Shown here: positions 18,472 through 28,941 of the stretch, piece after piece
Position numbering within the stretch: the stretch's first letter is position 1
How the letters are laid out: every line of letters begins with the position of its first letter
From: an uncultured Pseudomonadota bacterium
Lineage (GTDB): Bacteria > Pseudomonadota > Gammaproteobacteria > Burkholderiales > SG8-39
Length of the DNA: 64,000 nt
Assembly: GCA_903921325.1 (NCBI GenBank)
Contig: CAIXPL010000019.1
Coordinates: forward strand, 1 to 64,000
Direction: 5' to 3'
Position numbers and translations under genes: made by a program
Notes under the pieces: generated by a model
Told to the model about the DNA's origin: nothing
The model's database searches: none
Seen by the model: the letters and a program-made list of their open reading frames with translations, nothing else

Positions 18472-21024
18472 ATGACGTCCGTCCCGACACGCACGAATTC
18501 CCGAATCGCATGCCTCACCCGCGTGCTGCACCCTCAGCGTTTGATCGCTGCGACAATGCCCTACCGGGCGGCGATGGCTGCGCTGTCAGTGTTTGCCATT
18601 GGCATGCCCGCCCATCTGAGCGCGCAACCCGCATTGGGCAGTCCGATCCAGGCCCGCCCTGCCACGCAGACCACGGCAGGCAATGGCATCCAGACGCCAC
18701 TTGCCGCGCCGACTGCCGTGAGTAGCGGCGCGCAGGCACCGCTTGCCGTTGTGGCGGCGCCCACCACTGGCCGTGCTGGGCGCAATGACGAAGTCTTGCT
18801 CAATTTTGTGAACGCCGACATCCAGGCGGTCATTCGCGCAGTGTCGGACATTATCGGACGCAATATCCTGATTGATTCCAGGGTCAATGGAACAGTCAAT
18901 ATCGTCGCGCCACGCCCGGTGCCCCGGTCGATGGTGCTGGAAGTGCTGCTCTCCGCGCTGCGGGCGCAGGGGTTTACCGCCACCGGCCTGGACACTGATC
19001 TGATCCGTGTGGTGCCCGAAGCCGAGGCGAAGTTTCACGGCGACGGGCCGTCACTTGGCAAGGCCGATGACAAGATAGTGACTGAAGTTTTTCGGCTGGA
19101 ATTTGAACAGGCAGCGCAAGCGGTCAATGCGGTGCGTCCGCTCATCACGCCGAACAATGTGGTGAGTGCGTTTGCCGCTACCAACACGCTGGTCGTCACC
19201 GATTACGCCGAGAACATCGAGCGCATTCGCCGCCTCATCGCAAAAATCGATCAACCCAATCCGGGCGATCTGATCACCATCCCGTTGCATCACGCCTCGG
19301 CCCTTGATGTGGTGCAGACCATCTCGCGCCTGATGCCCGAAGTGCGCGCCACCTATGCCTCGACCAATCAGGCCGGTGGCGCCCTGCAGGGACAGGTGCC
19401 AACCAACCCGTCAGCGCCCAATGGCAACGGTACCAGCGAGCGAATTCTGATCACTGCCGAGCCACGCTCGAACTCGGTGGTGATGCGGGTCTTCAACAGT
19501 GGCCTGGTTGCCCGGATCCGCGAATTGATCCAGTCGATCGATCAGCCCAGTGCCACGCCCGGCAATCTGCACGTGGTGTACCTGCGCAATGCCGAAGCTC
19601 TCAAGATGGCCAATATGCTGCGCGGCGTGCTGATGGCGCACGGCACCACCAGCCCGCTCACCGGGCAGCCGGGTGTGCCGCCGGGTGCGGCTGGGTTCAA
19701 TCAATCGGCCGGCGGCAATGGTTTGCCCGGCAACGCTGCACAGGGCCCGGGGCTGATGACCGGCCCCAGCGCCTCGTTCGGCCAATCAAGCACCAACGGC
19801 AGTCAATCGGGCTTCACCGCAGGTGGGGCCACGATACAAGCCTATCCGGATCTGAATTCACTGGTGATCATCGCGCCAGACTATCTCTACAACCAGTTGC
19901 GTTCGGTGATCGATCAACTCGACTCGCGCCGCGCCCAGATCTATATCGAGGCCTTGATCGTCGAGGTGACCAGCGACAAGGGCGCCGAACTTGGCATTCA
20001 GTGGCAGCAATTCAGTGGCGGCAGCACCAATGGCACGGCAGTGATCGGTGGCACCAATTTCACCAATGGCAGCGGGGCCAATATTCTCGGGGTGGCGCAA
20101 AATCCTGCCGCGGTGGGGGCCGGGCTTGCGCTGGGGGTGATGAACGGCACGGTCAATGTGCCAGGCGTCGGCAGCATACTCAACCTGAGTGTGCTCGCCC
20201 GTGCGTTGCAAAGTGACAGCAAGACCAACATTCTGTCCACGCCCTCGCTGCTCACCCTGGACAACGAGGAAGCCAAGATCGTGGTCGGACAAAACATTCC
20301 GATCGTGACGGGCAGCTACACCACGGCCTCCAGCGGTTCCTCCAATCCATTCACTACGGTGGATCGACGCGATGTGGGTCTGCAATTGCGGGTGCGCCCG
20401 CAAGTCACGCAGGGCGGCGGCGTCAAGCTGCAGATCTATGAAGAGGTATCGACGGTTGTAGCGAGTTCGGTGAATACGTCGCAGGGCATCATCACCAACA
20501 AGCGCTCGATCGAATCGACCGTCATGGTCGACAGCAGCCAGATCATCGTGATCGGTGGTTTGATCCAGGACGCGGTGACCGAGAGCAATCAGTCCATTCC
20601 GCTGCTCGGCTCGATACCCTTTCTCGGCAGCCTGTTTCGCTATGACCAGCGTGAGCGTCAGAAGACCAATCTGATGATTTTTCTGCGGCCCGTGGTGCTG
20701 CTCGATGGCCAGTCGGTCAATTCAATCAGTACCGATCGCTACGACTTCATCCGTGGTGTGCAAGGCAGCCAGGAGCCGCGTCATTCCTTCGCGCTGCCGG
20801 ACATGCCCGCGCCACAAATGAATGGCAATCTGAGTCAGCCTTCAGTGGTCCGGCCGGTAACCGCGAATGAGGCGCAAAGTCGCGCAGCCGACAGCGCCGC
20901 GCCGCAGGGCGCACCTGCGGACCAGACGGTGGTCCCAGCCGAGACGGCGACGTTCAACGTGGGTAGCCGACCCGCCTTCCCCGCCTCACCGGCAGCCCCT
21001 GCGGCACCGATACCATTTCGTTGA
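18472..21024 (+). CDS. gspD: Type II secretion secretin GspD
   Basis: LNFVNADIQAVIRAVSDIIGRNILID; secretin domain VGQNIPIVTGSY...VDRRDVGLQLRVRPQV. Confidence 0.97.
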   Translation: MTSVPTRTNSRIACLTRVLHPQRLIAATMPYRAAMAALSVFAIGMPAHLSAQPALGSPIQARPATQTTAGNGIQTPLAAPTAVSSGAQAPLAVVAAPTTGRAGRNDEVLLNFVNADIQAVIRAVSDIIGRNILIDSRVNGTVNIVAPRPVPRSMVLEVLLSALRAQGFTATGLDTDLIRVVPEAEAKFHGDGPSLGKADDKIVTEVFRLEFEQAAQAVNAVRPLITPNNVVSAFAATNTLVVTDYAENIERIRRLIAKIDQPNPGDLITIPLHHASALDVVQTISRLMPEVRATYASTNQAGGALQGQVPTNPSAPNGNGTSERILITAEPRSNSVVMRVFNSGLVARIRELIQSIDQPSATPGNLHVVYLRNAEALKMANMLRGVLMAHGTTSPLTGQPGVPPGAAGFNQSAGGNGLPGNAAQGPGLMTGPSASFGQSSTNGSQSGFTAGGATIQAYPDLNSLVIIAPDYLYNQLRSVIDQLDSRRAQIYIEALIVEVTSDKGAELGIQWQQFSGGSTNGTAVIGGTNFTNGSGANILGVAQNPAAVGAGLALGVMNGTVNVPGVGSILNLSVLARALQSDSKTNILSTPSLLTLDNEEAKIVVGQNIPIVTGSYTTASSGSSNPFTTVDRRDVGLQLRVRPQVTQGGGVKLQIYEEVSTVVASSVNTSQGIITNKRSIESTVMVDSSQIIVIGGLIQDAVTESNQSIPLLGSIPFLGSLFRYDQRERQKTNLMIFLRPVVLLDGQSVNSISTDRYDFIRGVQGSQEPRHSFALPDMPAPQMNGNLSQPSVVRPVTANEAQSRAADSAAPQGAPADQTVVPAETATFNVGSRPAFPASPAAPAAPIPFR

Positions 21025-22607
21025 GCGAGATTGCAGAGCAGCGCGCCATGACACCGTCACAACCCGTTGGGGGGGTGCCTGATGAGGCCGGGCCGGTGCC
21101 CCGCTCGAGCGTTGACCACCGGGTGGTGCGGGAATTTCCCTACTCGTTTGCGCGCAGCAAAGGGGTGATCGCCGCGCGTCGGCTAGAGGGCAGTGTCGAG
21201 CTGTGGGTGCGTCCCGGGGTGAGTGCGCTTGCCCTTGCCGAGGCCCGGCGGGCACTGGGCGAACCAGTCCATTGCGTCATGCTCACCGCCGAGCAGTTCG
21301 AGCGGCGCTTGGCGCAGTCCTATAGCCGCGACGGTACTCAGGCAGCGAGCCTGTTCGATGACATGAGCGAGGCGGTCGACCTGAAAAGCCTCGCCGATGA
21401 GCTGCCGACGACGACCGATTTGCTCGACTCGGAAGATGACGCGCCAATCATTCGCTTCATCAACGTGTTGTTGACGCAGGCCCTGCGCGAACGCGCCTCG
21501 GACATTCATATCGAAGTATTTGAAGGGCGCTCGTCGGTGCGCATCCGGGTCGATGGCGTGCTGCGCGATGTGCTGGAACCGCCACGCGCACTGCACACTG
21601 CGATCGTTTCGCGGGTGAAAGTGATGGCCAGCCTGGATATTGCCGAGCGGCGCCTGCCGCAGGATGGCCGCATCACCTTGCGTCTGGCTGGGCGACCGGT
21701 GGATGTACGGGTATCGACACTGCCCACAGGTCATGGCGAACGGGTGGTGCTGCGCCTGTTGGACAAGCAGGCGGGCCGGCTCGATCTGACGCGCCTTGGC
21801 ATGAGCGACCCCACGCGTGCCGCGCTCGATGGCCTGATCCACCAGCCACACGGCATTGTGCTGGTGACCGGCCCCACGGGCTCGGGCAAGACCACGACCC
21901 TGTATGCCGGACTGTCGCAGCTCGATTCGACCCGACTGAACATCATGACTGTCGAGGACCCGATCGAATATGACCTTGAAGGCGTCGGTCAGACCCAGGT
22001 GAATGCGGGCATCGACATGACCTTCGCGCGCGCCTTGCGTGCCATCCTGCGCCAGGACCCCGATGTGGTCATGATCGGTGAAATCCGCGACCTGGAAACG
22101 GCGCGGATTGCGGTGCAAGCGAGTCTCACCGGGCATCTGGTGCTCGCAACGCTGCACACCAACGATGCCGTTGGTGCGGTCACCCGTCTGATCGACATGG
22201 GGATTGAACCGTTTCTGCTCTCATCGTCACTACTGGGTGTGCTCGCGCAACGGCTGGTGCGGCAGTTGTGCCCGCACTGCCGCCAGCCGGACGACCCGGC
22301 GCAAGCGCGGCAGTGGCTACCGGCCGATTGGGGCAACCGACCAATCTATCGGGCGGTGGGCTGCGATCAGTGCGGTCATAGTGGTTATCGCGGGCGTAGC
22401 GGCATCTATGAACTGTTCAGCATTGACGATGCGGCGCGGCGACTCATCCATGAAGGCGGTGCCGAGCCCGCTTTGCGTGCCCATGCGCGGGCATGCGCGA
22501 TGACCGATCTGCGCGAGGATGGGCTGCGCTGGGTGGCCAGTGGCGACACCACGATCGAGGAAGTACTTCGCGTGACCCGCGCGGCCGAGGAAGTGGAGGA
22601 GGTCTAG
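21021..22607 (+). CDS. gspE: Type II secretion ATPase GspE
   Basis: Walker A GPTGSGKTTTLYAGL; CPHCRQ/CDQCGHSGYRGR Zn motif; TTG start overlaps the gspD stop, alternative ATG at 21048. Confidence 0.96.
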   Translation: MSEIAEQRAMTPSQPVGGVPDEAGPVPRSSVDHRVVREFPYSFARSKGVIAARRLEGSVELWVRPGVSALALAEARRALGEPVHCVMLTAEQFERRLAQSYSRDGTQAASLFDDMSEAVDLKSLADELPTTTDLLDSEDDAPIIRFINVLLTQALRERASDIHIEVFEGRSSVRIRVDGVLRDVLEPPRALHTAIVSRVKVMASLDIAERRLPQDGRITLRLAGRPVDVRVSTLPTGHGERVVLRLLDKQAGRLDLTRLGMSDPTRAALDGLIHQPHGIVLVTGPTGSGKTTTLYAGLSQLDSTRLNIMTVEDPIEYDLEGVGQTQVNAGIDMTFARALRAILRQDPDVVMIGEIRDLETARIAVQASLTGHLVLATLHTNDAVGAVTRLIDMGIEPFLLSSSLLGVLAQRLVRQLCPHCRQPDDPAQARQWLPADWGNRPIYRAVGCDQCGHSGYRGRSGIYELFSIDDAARRLIHEGGAEPALRAHARACAMTDLREDGLRWVASGDTTIEEVLRVTRAAEEVEEV

Positions 22608-22751
22608 GAGGCGGTGCCGTTGGTCACTTGGCACCGGGCGAAATCGGGGTCAACGCCGGGACGACGCTGGAACAACACGGACGAGCAATTTAATGGGGCG
22701 GCCGCGGCCGTCCGTACGCGCCCGGGCATGACAGAGCAAGTACACTGAGTT

Positions 22752-23966
22752 ATGGCTGGATTTCGCTACAAAGCGCTCACCCTCGACGGTCGCCGGCAGG
22801 AAGGCGTGCTGGAGGCCGATGGCGCGCGTCAGGCGCGCAATCAACTGCGCGACCAGGGACTGACGCCGGTCGAAGTGGTCGCGCTCGAAGGCGATGGCGG
22901 GGGGCGCACACCGCGCGGGCTGTTTCGTCGCGGATTGGGAACGACCGAGCTTGCCATCCTGACCCGGCAGCTATCGACGCTGCTCGGATCCGGGCTCACC
23001 ATTGAACACACCCTGAATGCGCTGATCGAGCAAAGCGAGCTGCCGCTTGAGCGGCAATTGCTGGCGGGCATTCGTAGCGATGTGCTGGCCGGTCAAACGT
23101 TGGCACGGGCCATTGGCAATCAGGGCGCGATGTTCCCGGACATCTACCGCACGCTGGTGGAGGCCGGTGAGCGCTCCGGGCAATTGCCTGAAGTGCTTTC
23201 GCGGCTGGCCGATTACACCGAGGATCGCGACACCTTGCGCGGCAAAGTGATGCTTGCGTTCATCTACCCGAGTCTGATCGTGGTGGTGGCCACGGTCGTG
23301 GTCGGGGCACTGGTTGCCTATGTCGTGCCGCAGGTGGTGCAGGTGTTTCAGAACACCCATCAGGCGCTGCCGCTTCTCACTCGCGCGCTGATTGCGCTCT
23401 CCGACGTGCTGCGTGCGACCTGGTGGATGTTGCTCGGTCTTGCCATACTGGGTGCCTGCCTTGCGCGACGTGCCTTGCAAGTACCGGCTGTACGCGCCCG
23501 CTGGCATGCCACGGTGTTGCAACTGCCACTGGCCGGTGGGCTGGTACGCGGTCTGAACACCGCACGACTGGCGAGCACCCTGGCGATCCTTGCCAATAGC
23601 CGGGTGCCACTGCTCACTGCGCTGCGCGCGGGCGCGGGTGTGGTGGGCAATATCCCGATGCGCGAAGCATTGAATGAAGCGGCCCGTCGCGTCCAGGAAG
23701 GTGCGACCTTATCGCGCTCGCTTGCGCAGTCAAAGCTATTTCCGCCGCTCATGGTGCACATGATTGCCAATGGCGAGGCGAGCGGCCGGCTCGCTGACAT
23801 GCTCGATCGCACCGCCATCCAGCAGACCCGCGAGCTGGAGCGGCGCGTGAACGCGCTGGTGGCGTTGCTCGAACCGGTGATGATTCTGGTGATGGGACTG
23901 GTTGTTTTGCTGATCGTGCTGGCGATCCTGCTGCCGATTTTTGAGATGAATCAGATCATTCGGTAG
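22752..23966 (+). CDS. gspF: Type II secretion inner-membrane platform protein GspF
   Basis: MAGFRYKALTLDGRRQEGVLEADGARQARNQLRDQGLTPVEV; three TM regions. Confidence 0.96.
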   Translation: MAGFRYKALTLDGRRQEGVLEADGARQARNQLRDQGLTPVEVVALEGDGGGRTPRGLFRRGLGTTELAILTRQLSTLLGSGLTIEHTLNALIEQSELPLERQLLAGIRSDVLAGQTLARAIGNQGAMFPDIYRTLVEAGERSGQLPEVLSRLADYTEDRDTLRGKVMLAFIYPSLIVVVATVVVGALVAYVVPQVVQVFQNTHQALPLLTRALIALSDVLRATWWMLLGLAILGACLARRALQVPAVRARWHATVLQLPLAGGLVRGLNTARLASTLAILANSRVPLLTALRAGAGVVGNIPMREALNEAARRVQEGATLSRSLAQSKLFPPLMVHMIANGEASGRLADMLDRTAIQQTRELERRVNALVALLEPVMILVMGLVVLLIVLAILLPIFEMNQIIR

Positions 23967-23978
23967 CGACAACAGGTC

Positions 23979-24458
23979 CTAGAACGGAATATCGTCATCC
24001 ATCTCGGCGATATCGGCTGCGGGCTTTCTGGCTGCCGCTGGCTTCTTCGCCATGCCGCCACCACCGCCTGAGGGCGCTTGCGAGTAATCCTCATCGCGGC
24101 CACCGCCACCTCCGCCACCCTCACCGCGTGAACCGAGCAGTTGCATCTGGTCGGCAATGATTTCGGTGGTGAATTTCTCCTGCCCTTCCTTGTCGGTCCA
24201 CTTGCGGGTGCGCAGGCGCCCTTCGACATACACCGGCGAGCCTTTCTTCAAGTATTCGCCGGCGATTTCAGCCAGCCGACCGCGGAACGACACCCGGTGC
24301 CATTCGGTTTCTTCCTTTTGCTCACCCGAGGCCTTGTCTTTCCAGCGATGCGTGGTGGCCACCGACGCATTGGCAAGGGCCGCCCCATCGGGCATGTAGC
24401 GAACCTCCGGGTCACGACCCAGATTGCCGACGATGATGACCTTGTTGACCGATGCCAT
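23979..24458 (-). CDS. ssb: Single-stranded DNA-binding protein
   Basis: [43 protein letters not shown]-terminal MDDDIPF. Confidence 0.97.
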   Translation of the reverse strand: MASVNKVIIVGNLGRDPEVRYMPDGAALANASVATTHRWKDKASGEQKEETEWHRVSFRGRLAEIAGEYLKKGSPVYVEGRLRTRKWTDKEGQEKFTTEIIADQMQLLGSRGEGGGGGGGRDEDYSQAPSGGGGGMAKKPAAARKPAADIAEMDDDIPF

Positions 24459-24674
24459 GTGTGCGTTCCTTGTCTGCGCAAAAGGCCATTGTAGGCTGAA
24501 TCCGGCCCCTTCCGGCAAGCCCAATCGGGCGAAAAAGCTCCCCAGGCGCCACCACCTGACGTGAGGCGCTGTCCAGCGCCGCCAAGCGCTTGCGTGCTCT
24601 ATGCCGCTGGGCGCGTTTGGGCGGCTTTTCAGGTCGTGTGTGCTGTCGAGCATCGCCCTGCGTGCCGCCAAGCA

Positions 24675-25862
24675 TTAATGCGCTCTTGCCGCCCCCGGCG
24701 GCGGCGTCTTCAACGCGAGCGACAACAACAACCAGGTCAGCACCAGCAGCGTACAAAATCCAAACACTGCCGCTGCGCCATAACCCTGGCGCAGCGCACC
24801 TCCCAACGCGCCACCGGCGAACAGCCCCAGCGCCTGCGTCGTGTTGTAGATGCCCAGCGCGGTGCCGCGGCCGCCCGTCGGCGCCAGACGTGAGACAAGG
24901 GACGGCAGCGAGGCTTCAAGTACGTTGAACACGGTAAAAAACACCACCAGACATGTAAGCAGTCCGATCCAGTGATTGCCCACCACAATCAGTGCAACCA
25001 GAACGGCCGCCAGTGCCACAATCGAACCGACGAATACCGATTTCATACGTCCGCCCCGCTCAGCGACCAGGATGAGCGGCACCATGAACACAAACGATGC
25101 AAGCACCACCGGGAGATAGACCTTCCAGTGCTCAGGCAGGGGCAATCCCGCCCCGTCGACCAGCATCGAGGGCACCACTACGAACACCGACATCAGCACC
25201 GAGTGCAAAGTAAAAATCCCGAAATTCAGGCGCAACAATGTGCCATCGAGCGCAACCGATTTGAAACTCACCGGCACCGCGCCCGGCCGCATCTCAGGCG
25301 TATCGGGCGGATCGGGCACCACATAGAGCGTGACCGCAACACCGCCCAGGCCCAGTACAGCGGTGAAGATAAAAATCCCCGGCATGCCGATCGACTGATA
25401 GAGCAAAGGCGCGATCAACATCGACAGTGCAAACATCAAGCTAATCGATGCACCCACCATGGCCATGGCGCGCACCCGGCTGCGATCGCTGGTGAGATCG
25501 GCCAATAGCGCAGTCACGACACTGGAAATTGCCCCGGCACCTTGCAAGCCGCGGCCAACGATAATCCATTTCAGATCGGGGGCAACCGCCGCCACCAGAC
25601 TACCGATCACAAACAGCAACAGGCCCGGCACGATCACCCGCTTGCGACCAATACGGTCAGAGAGCATGCCAAATGGCACTTGCAGGATGGCCTGGGTCAA
25701 ACCGTAGATGCCGAGGGCCACACCAATCAGAAAGTGATCATCTCCACCAGGCATATGCGCCGCGTGAACGGCAAACACCGGCAGGATCAGAAACAGCCCG
25801 AGCGTGCGTAACGCATACAGCGCGGTCAGCGACAGGCTGGCTCGAAGTTCAGTGGGTGACAT
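24675..25862 (-). CDS. MFS transporter
   Basis: 12-TM pattern; GMLSDRIGRKRVIVPGL motif. Confidence 0.93.
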   Translation of the reverse strand: MSPTELRASLSLTALYALRTLGLFLILPVFAVHAAHMPGGDDHFLIGVALGIYGLTQAILQVPFGMLSDRIGRKRVIVPGLLLFVIGSLVAAVAPDLKWIIVGRGLQGAGAISSVVTALLADLTSDRSRVRAMAMVGASISLMFALSMLIAPLLYQSIGMPGIFIFTAVLGLGGVAVTLYVVPDPPDTPEMRPGAVPVSFKSVALDGTLLRLNFGIFTLHSVLMSVFVVVPSMLVDGAGLPLPEHWKVYLPVVLASFVFMVPLILVAERGGRMKSVFVGSIVALAAVLVALIVVGNHWIGLLTCLVVFFTVFNVLEASLPSLVSRLAPTGGRGTALGIYNTTQALGLFAGGALGGALRQGYGAAAVFGFCTLLVLTWLLLSLALKTPPPGAARAH

Positions 25863-25903
25863 GGGCTGGGTGGCAGAGGAACTAATCGAGCACCGCTTGA
25901 ATT

Positions 25904-25925
25904 CTTTGAAAACAACGCTTCAAAG
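25904..25925. promoter_or_regulatory. Inverted repeat CTTTGAA-N8-TTCAAAG upstream of uvrA, overlapping a possible -35 (-10 TATAGT at 25941)
   Basis: Perfect 7-bp arms; TTCAAA-N16-TATAGT arrangement. Confidence 0.45.
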
Positions 25926-25972
25926 TCCGGCGCTCTTTCGTATAGTAGCAGGTTTGGCCCCCCGCCCAGAGC

Positions 25973-28807
25973 ATGTCAGACCAGATCCGCATACGCGGCG
26001 CACGCACTCATAACCTGAAGAACATCAACGTGGACCTGCCGCGTGGGTGCCTGACAGTGATCACCGGCTTGTCCGGTTCGGGTAAATCGTCCCTCGCCTT
26101 TGACACCCTGTATGCCGAGGGACAGCGTCGTTATGTCGAGTCGCTGTCGGCCTATGCGCGGCAGTTTCTGCAGTTGATGGAAAAGCCCGATGTCGATCTG
26201 ATCGAAGGTCTCTCACCGGCGATCTCGATCGAACAGAAGGCCACCAGCCACAATCCGCGCTCAACGGTGGGCACCATCACCGAGGTGCATGACTACCTGC
26301 GCTTGCTGTTTGCTCGCGCGGGCACGCCCTACTGCCCCGAACATGGCATTGCCCTGGACGCACAACCCGTTGCCGTGATGGTCGATGCCACCCTCGCGTT
26401 ACCCGAGGACACACGCATCGCTGTGCTTGCGCCCGTCGTAGCGGAGCGCAAGGGCGAGCAGACCGAACTGTTCGATCAGCTACGTGCGCAAGGATTTGTG
26501 CGCGTACGGCTCGATGGCAAGATGACCGAACTCGATGAGTTGCCCGCCCTCGCCCGTCAATCGCGCCATAGCATCGATGTGGTGATTGATCGACTGAGCG
26601 TGCGCGCATCGGCACGGCAGCGAATTGCCGAATCGATCGAAACGGCAACCCGCCTTGCGCAAGGCCGGGTGATCATTCTGCAAACCGAGTCTGGCCTTGA
26701 GCAGACGTATTCATCGCGCCATGCCTGCCCGATTTGCAATTATTCGATCGGCGATCTTGAGCCGCGAATGTTCTCGTTCAATAGTCCTATGGGAGCATGC
26801 AGCGGCTGCGATGGCCTGGGTACCGTGTCATTCTTTGATCCGGCGCGGGTGGTATCGCATCCTGAACTGTCCCTGGCCGGCGGTGCGCTTCGCGGTTGGG
26901 ACCGGCGCAATCAGTTCTATTTCCAGATGCTCACCAGCCTGGCCAATCATTTCCACTTTGATGTGGAGACGCGCTGGAATCGTCTGCCCGTAGAACATCA
27001 GAAACGCGTGCTGTTTGGTACCCGCGAGAAGCTGCTGATGTCCTCGCTCGATGCGCGCGGCCGCACCGTGATGCGCGAACAGACCTTCGAGGGCGTCATT
27101 CCGAACATGGACCGGCGCCACAAGGAGACGCAATCAAGTGCGGTGCGCGAAGAACTCGGCCGCTATGTCGCGCTGCGCACTTGCCCGGACTGCGCCGGGG
27201 CGCGCCTGCGTACCGAATCGCGTCACGTGAAGGTGGGCGATCAGACTATCTATGATTTGAGCGCGCTGTCGCTGCGCGAGAGCCTCGATGCCGTTGGGTC
27301 ACTGCGCCTTGGCGGACACAAGGCCATTGTGGGCGAGCGCATATTGCGTGAAGTGGCAGCGCGGCTTCAGTTTCTCGTCAATGTCGGGCTTGAATACCTG
27401 AGCCTTGATCGGGCGGCCAATACACTCTCGGGCGGCGAGGCGCAGCGCATCCGGCTTGCATCGCAGATCGGCTCGGGCCTTACCGGTGTAATGTATGTGC
27501 TCGACGAACCGTCGATCGGCCTGCATCAGCGTGACAATCAACGTCTGCTTGGCACGTTGCGTCATCTGCGTGATCTGGGCAATACGGTGATCATGGTCGA
27601 GCATGATGAGGACGCGATCCGTGCTGCCGATCATGTCATCGATATGGGTCCAGGTGCGGGCACCGCCGGGGGCGAGGTCATCGCGCAAGGCACCCCGGCG
27701 CAGATTGAAGCACGCGCCGATTCGCTCACTGGTCAGTATTTGTCCGGACGACGCGTGATCGCGATACCGCGTCAGCGGCTCAAGCCCGACCCCACGCGGA
27801 TGATCGAGTTACGCGGTGCCCGCGGCAACAATCTGCGCGGGGTCGATGTGTCCTTTCCGGTAGGGCTGTTCACCTGCGTGACCGGGGTGTCCGGTTCAGG
27901 CAAATCGACTCTGATCAATGACACCCTGTATCCGGCCGTGGCACGCCATCTGCATGGTGGTCACCACGACCCGGCACCCTATGATTCGATTGACGGCCTG
28001 GGCCTTTTCGACAAGGTGGTCAATGTCGATCAGAGTCCGATCGGACGCACGCCGCGGTCCAATCCGGCCACCTACACCGGTCTGTTCGCAACGATTCGAG
28101 AACTCTTTGCCGGGGTGCCGGCTGCACGCGAGCGCGGCTATGCCGCGGGCCGCTTCTCGTTCAATGTGAAGGGCGGTCGCTGCGAGGCCTGCGAAGGCGA
28201 CGGAGTGATCCGCGTCGAGATGCATTTTCTGCCCGATGTGTATGTGCCGTGCGGTACCTGCGAAGGCAAACGCTATAACCGCGAGACCCTGGAGATTCAA
28301 TACAAGGGCCGCAACATCGCGCAGATTCTTGAGATGACAGTGGCCGAGGCCGCCGCATTCTTCCAGTCCGTGCCGGTGCTCGCGCGCAAGCTTGAGACTC
28401 TGGGTGAAGTGGGGCTGGCCTATCTGCAACTGGGCCAGTCAGCGACCACGCTATCTGGCGGCGAGGCGCAGCGGGTGAAACTTGCCGAGGAATTATCGCG
28501 ACGCGATACCGGTGCGACGCTCTACATTCTCGATGAGCCCACCACCGGACTGCATTTTCGGGATGTCGAGCTGTTGCTCGGCGTGCTGCATACCCTGCGC
28601 GATCACGGCAACACGGTGATCGTGATCGAACACAATCTGGATGTGATCAAGACCGCCGACTGGGTGATTGATCTGGGGCCCGAAGGCGGTGATCTGGGTG
28701 GGCGGGTGATCACCAGCGGAACACCCGAGGCAGTGGCCGCAGTGGCGCAGAGCTATACCGGGCGCTATCTTGCCAAGCTGCTCGGACGCAACCTCGCGTC
28801 CCCTTGA
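25973..28807 (+). CDS. uvrA: Excinuclease ABC subunit A
   Basis: [60 protein letters not shown]; Zn CXXC motifs. Confidence 0.99.
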   Translation: MSDQIRIRGARTHNLKNINVDLPRGCLTVITGLSGSGKSSLAFDTLYAEGQRRYVESLSAYARQFLQLMEKPDVDLIEGLSPAISIEQKATSHNPRSTVGTITEVHDYLRLLFARAGTPYCPEHGIALDAQPVAVMVDATLALPEDTRIAVLAPVVAERKGEQTELFDQLRAQGFVRVRLDGKMTELDELPALARQSRHSIDVVIDRLSVRASARQRIAESIETATRLAQGRVIILQTESGLEQTYSSRHACPICNYSIGDLEPRMFSFNSPMGACSGCDGLGTVSFFDPARVVSHPELSLAGGALRGWDRRNQFYFQMLTSLANHFHFDVETRWNRLPVEHQKRVLFGTREKLLMSSLDARGRTVMREQTFEGVIPNMDRRHKETQSSAVREELGRYVALRTCPDCAGARLRTESRHVKVGDQTIYDLSALSLRESLDAVGSLRLGGHKAIVGERILREVAARLQFLVNVGLEYLSLDRAANTLSGGEAQRIRLASQIGSGLTGVMYVLDEPSIGLHQRDNQRLLGTLRHLRDLGNTVIMVEHDEDAIRAADHVIDMGPGAGTAGGEVIAQGTPAQIEARADSLTGQYLSGRRVIAIPRQRLKPDPTRMIELRGARGNNLRGVDVSFPVGLFTCVTGVSGSGKSTLINDTLYPAVARHLHGGHHDPAPYDSIDGLGLFDKVVNVDQSPIGRTPRSNPATYTGLFATIRELFAGVPAARERGYAAGRFSFNVKGGRCEACEGDGVIRVEMHFLPDVYVPCGTCEGKRYNRETLEIQYKGRNIAQILEMTVAEAAAFFQSVPVLARKLETLGEVGLAYLQLGQSATTLSGGEAQRVKLAEELSRRDTGATLYILDEPTTGLHFRDVELLLGVLHTLRDHGNTVIVIEHNLDVIKTADWVIDLGPEGGDLGGRVITSGTPEAVAAVAQSYTGRYLAKLLGRNLASP

Positions 28808-28843
28808 GCGTGGCGGCCTTGCCCGACGCTGAACCTAACCCCG

Positions 28844-28906
28844 GGGTGCAGGGGTACTCGTGCCGGGTGCAGGGGTACTCGTGCGGGGCGCAGGGATCAT
28901 CGTGCT
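28844..28906. repeat. 21-bp tandem repeat, 3 copies, in the uvrA/Bug convergent intergenic region
   Basis: GGGTGCAGGGGTACTCGTGCC; units at 28844, 28865 and 28886 (third diverged). Confidence 0.9.
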
Positions 28907-28941
28907 GAGTCCACGCAGAGCGACCTGCAACCGCCGCTGAC

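Noticed and set aside
25904-25925. Canonical LexA box upstream of uvrA
   Set aside because: The dyad CTTTGAA-N8-TTCAAAG does not match CTGT-N8-ACAG.
23979-28807. ssb-MFS-uvrA neighbourhood as a novel repair island
   Set aside because: ssb next to uvrA with an intervening MFS gene is a familiar conserved arrangement in Betaproteobacteria.
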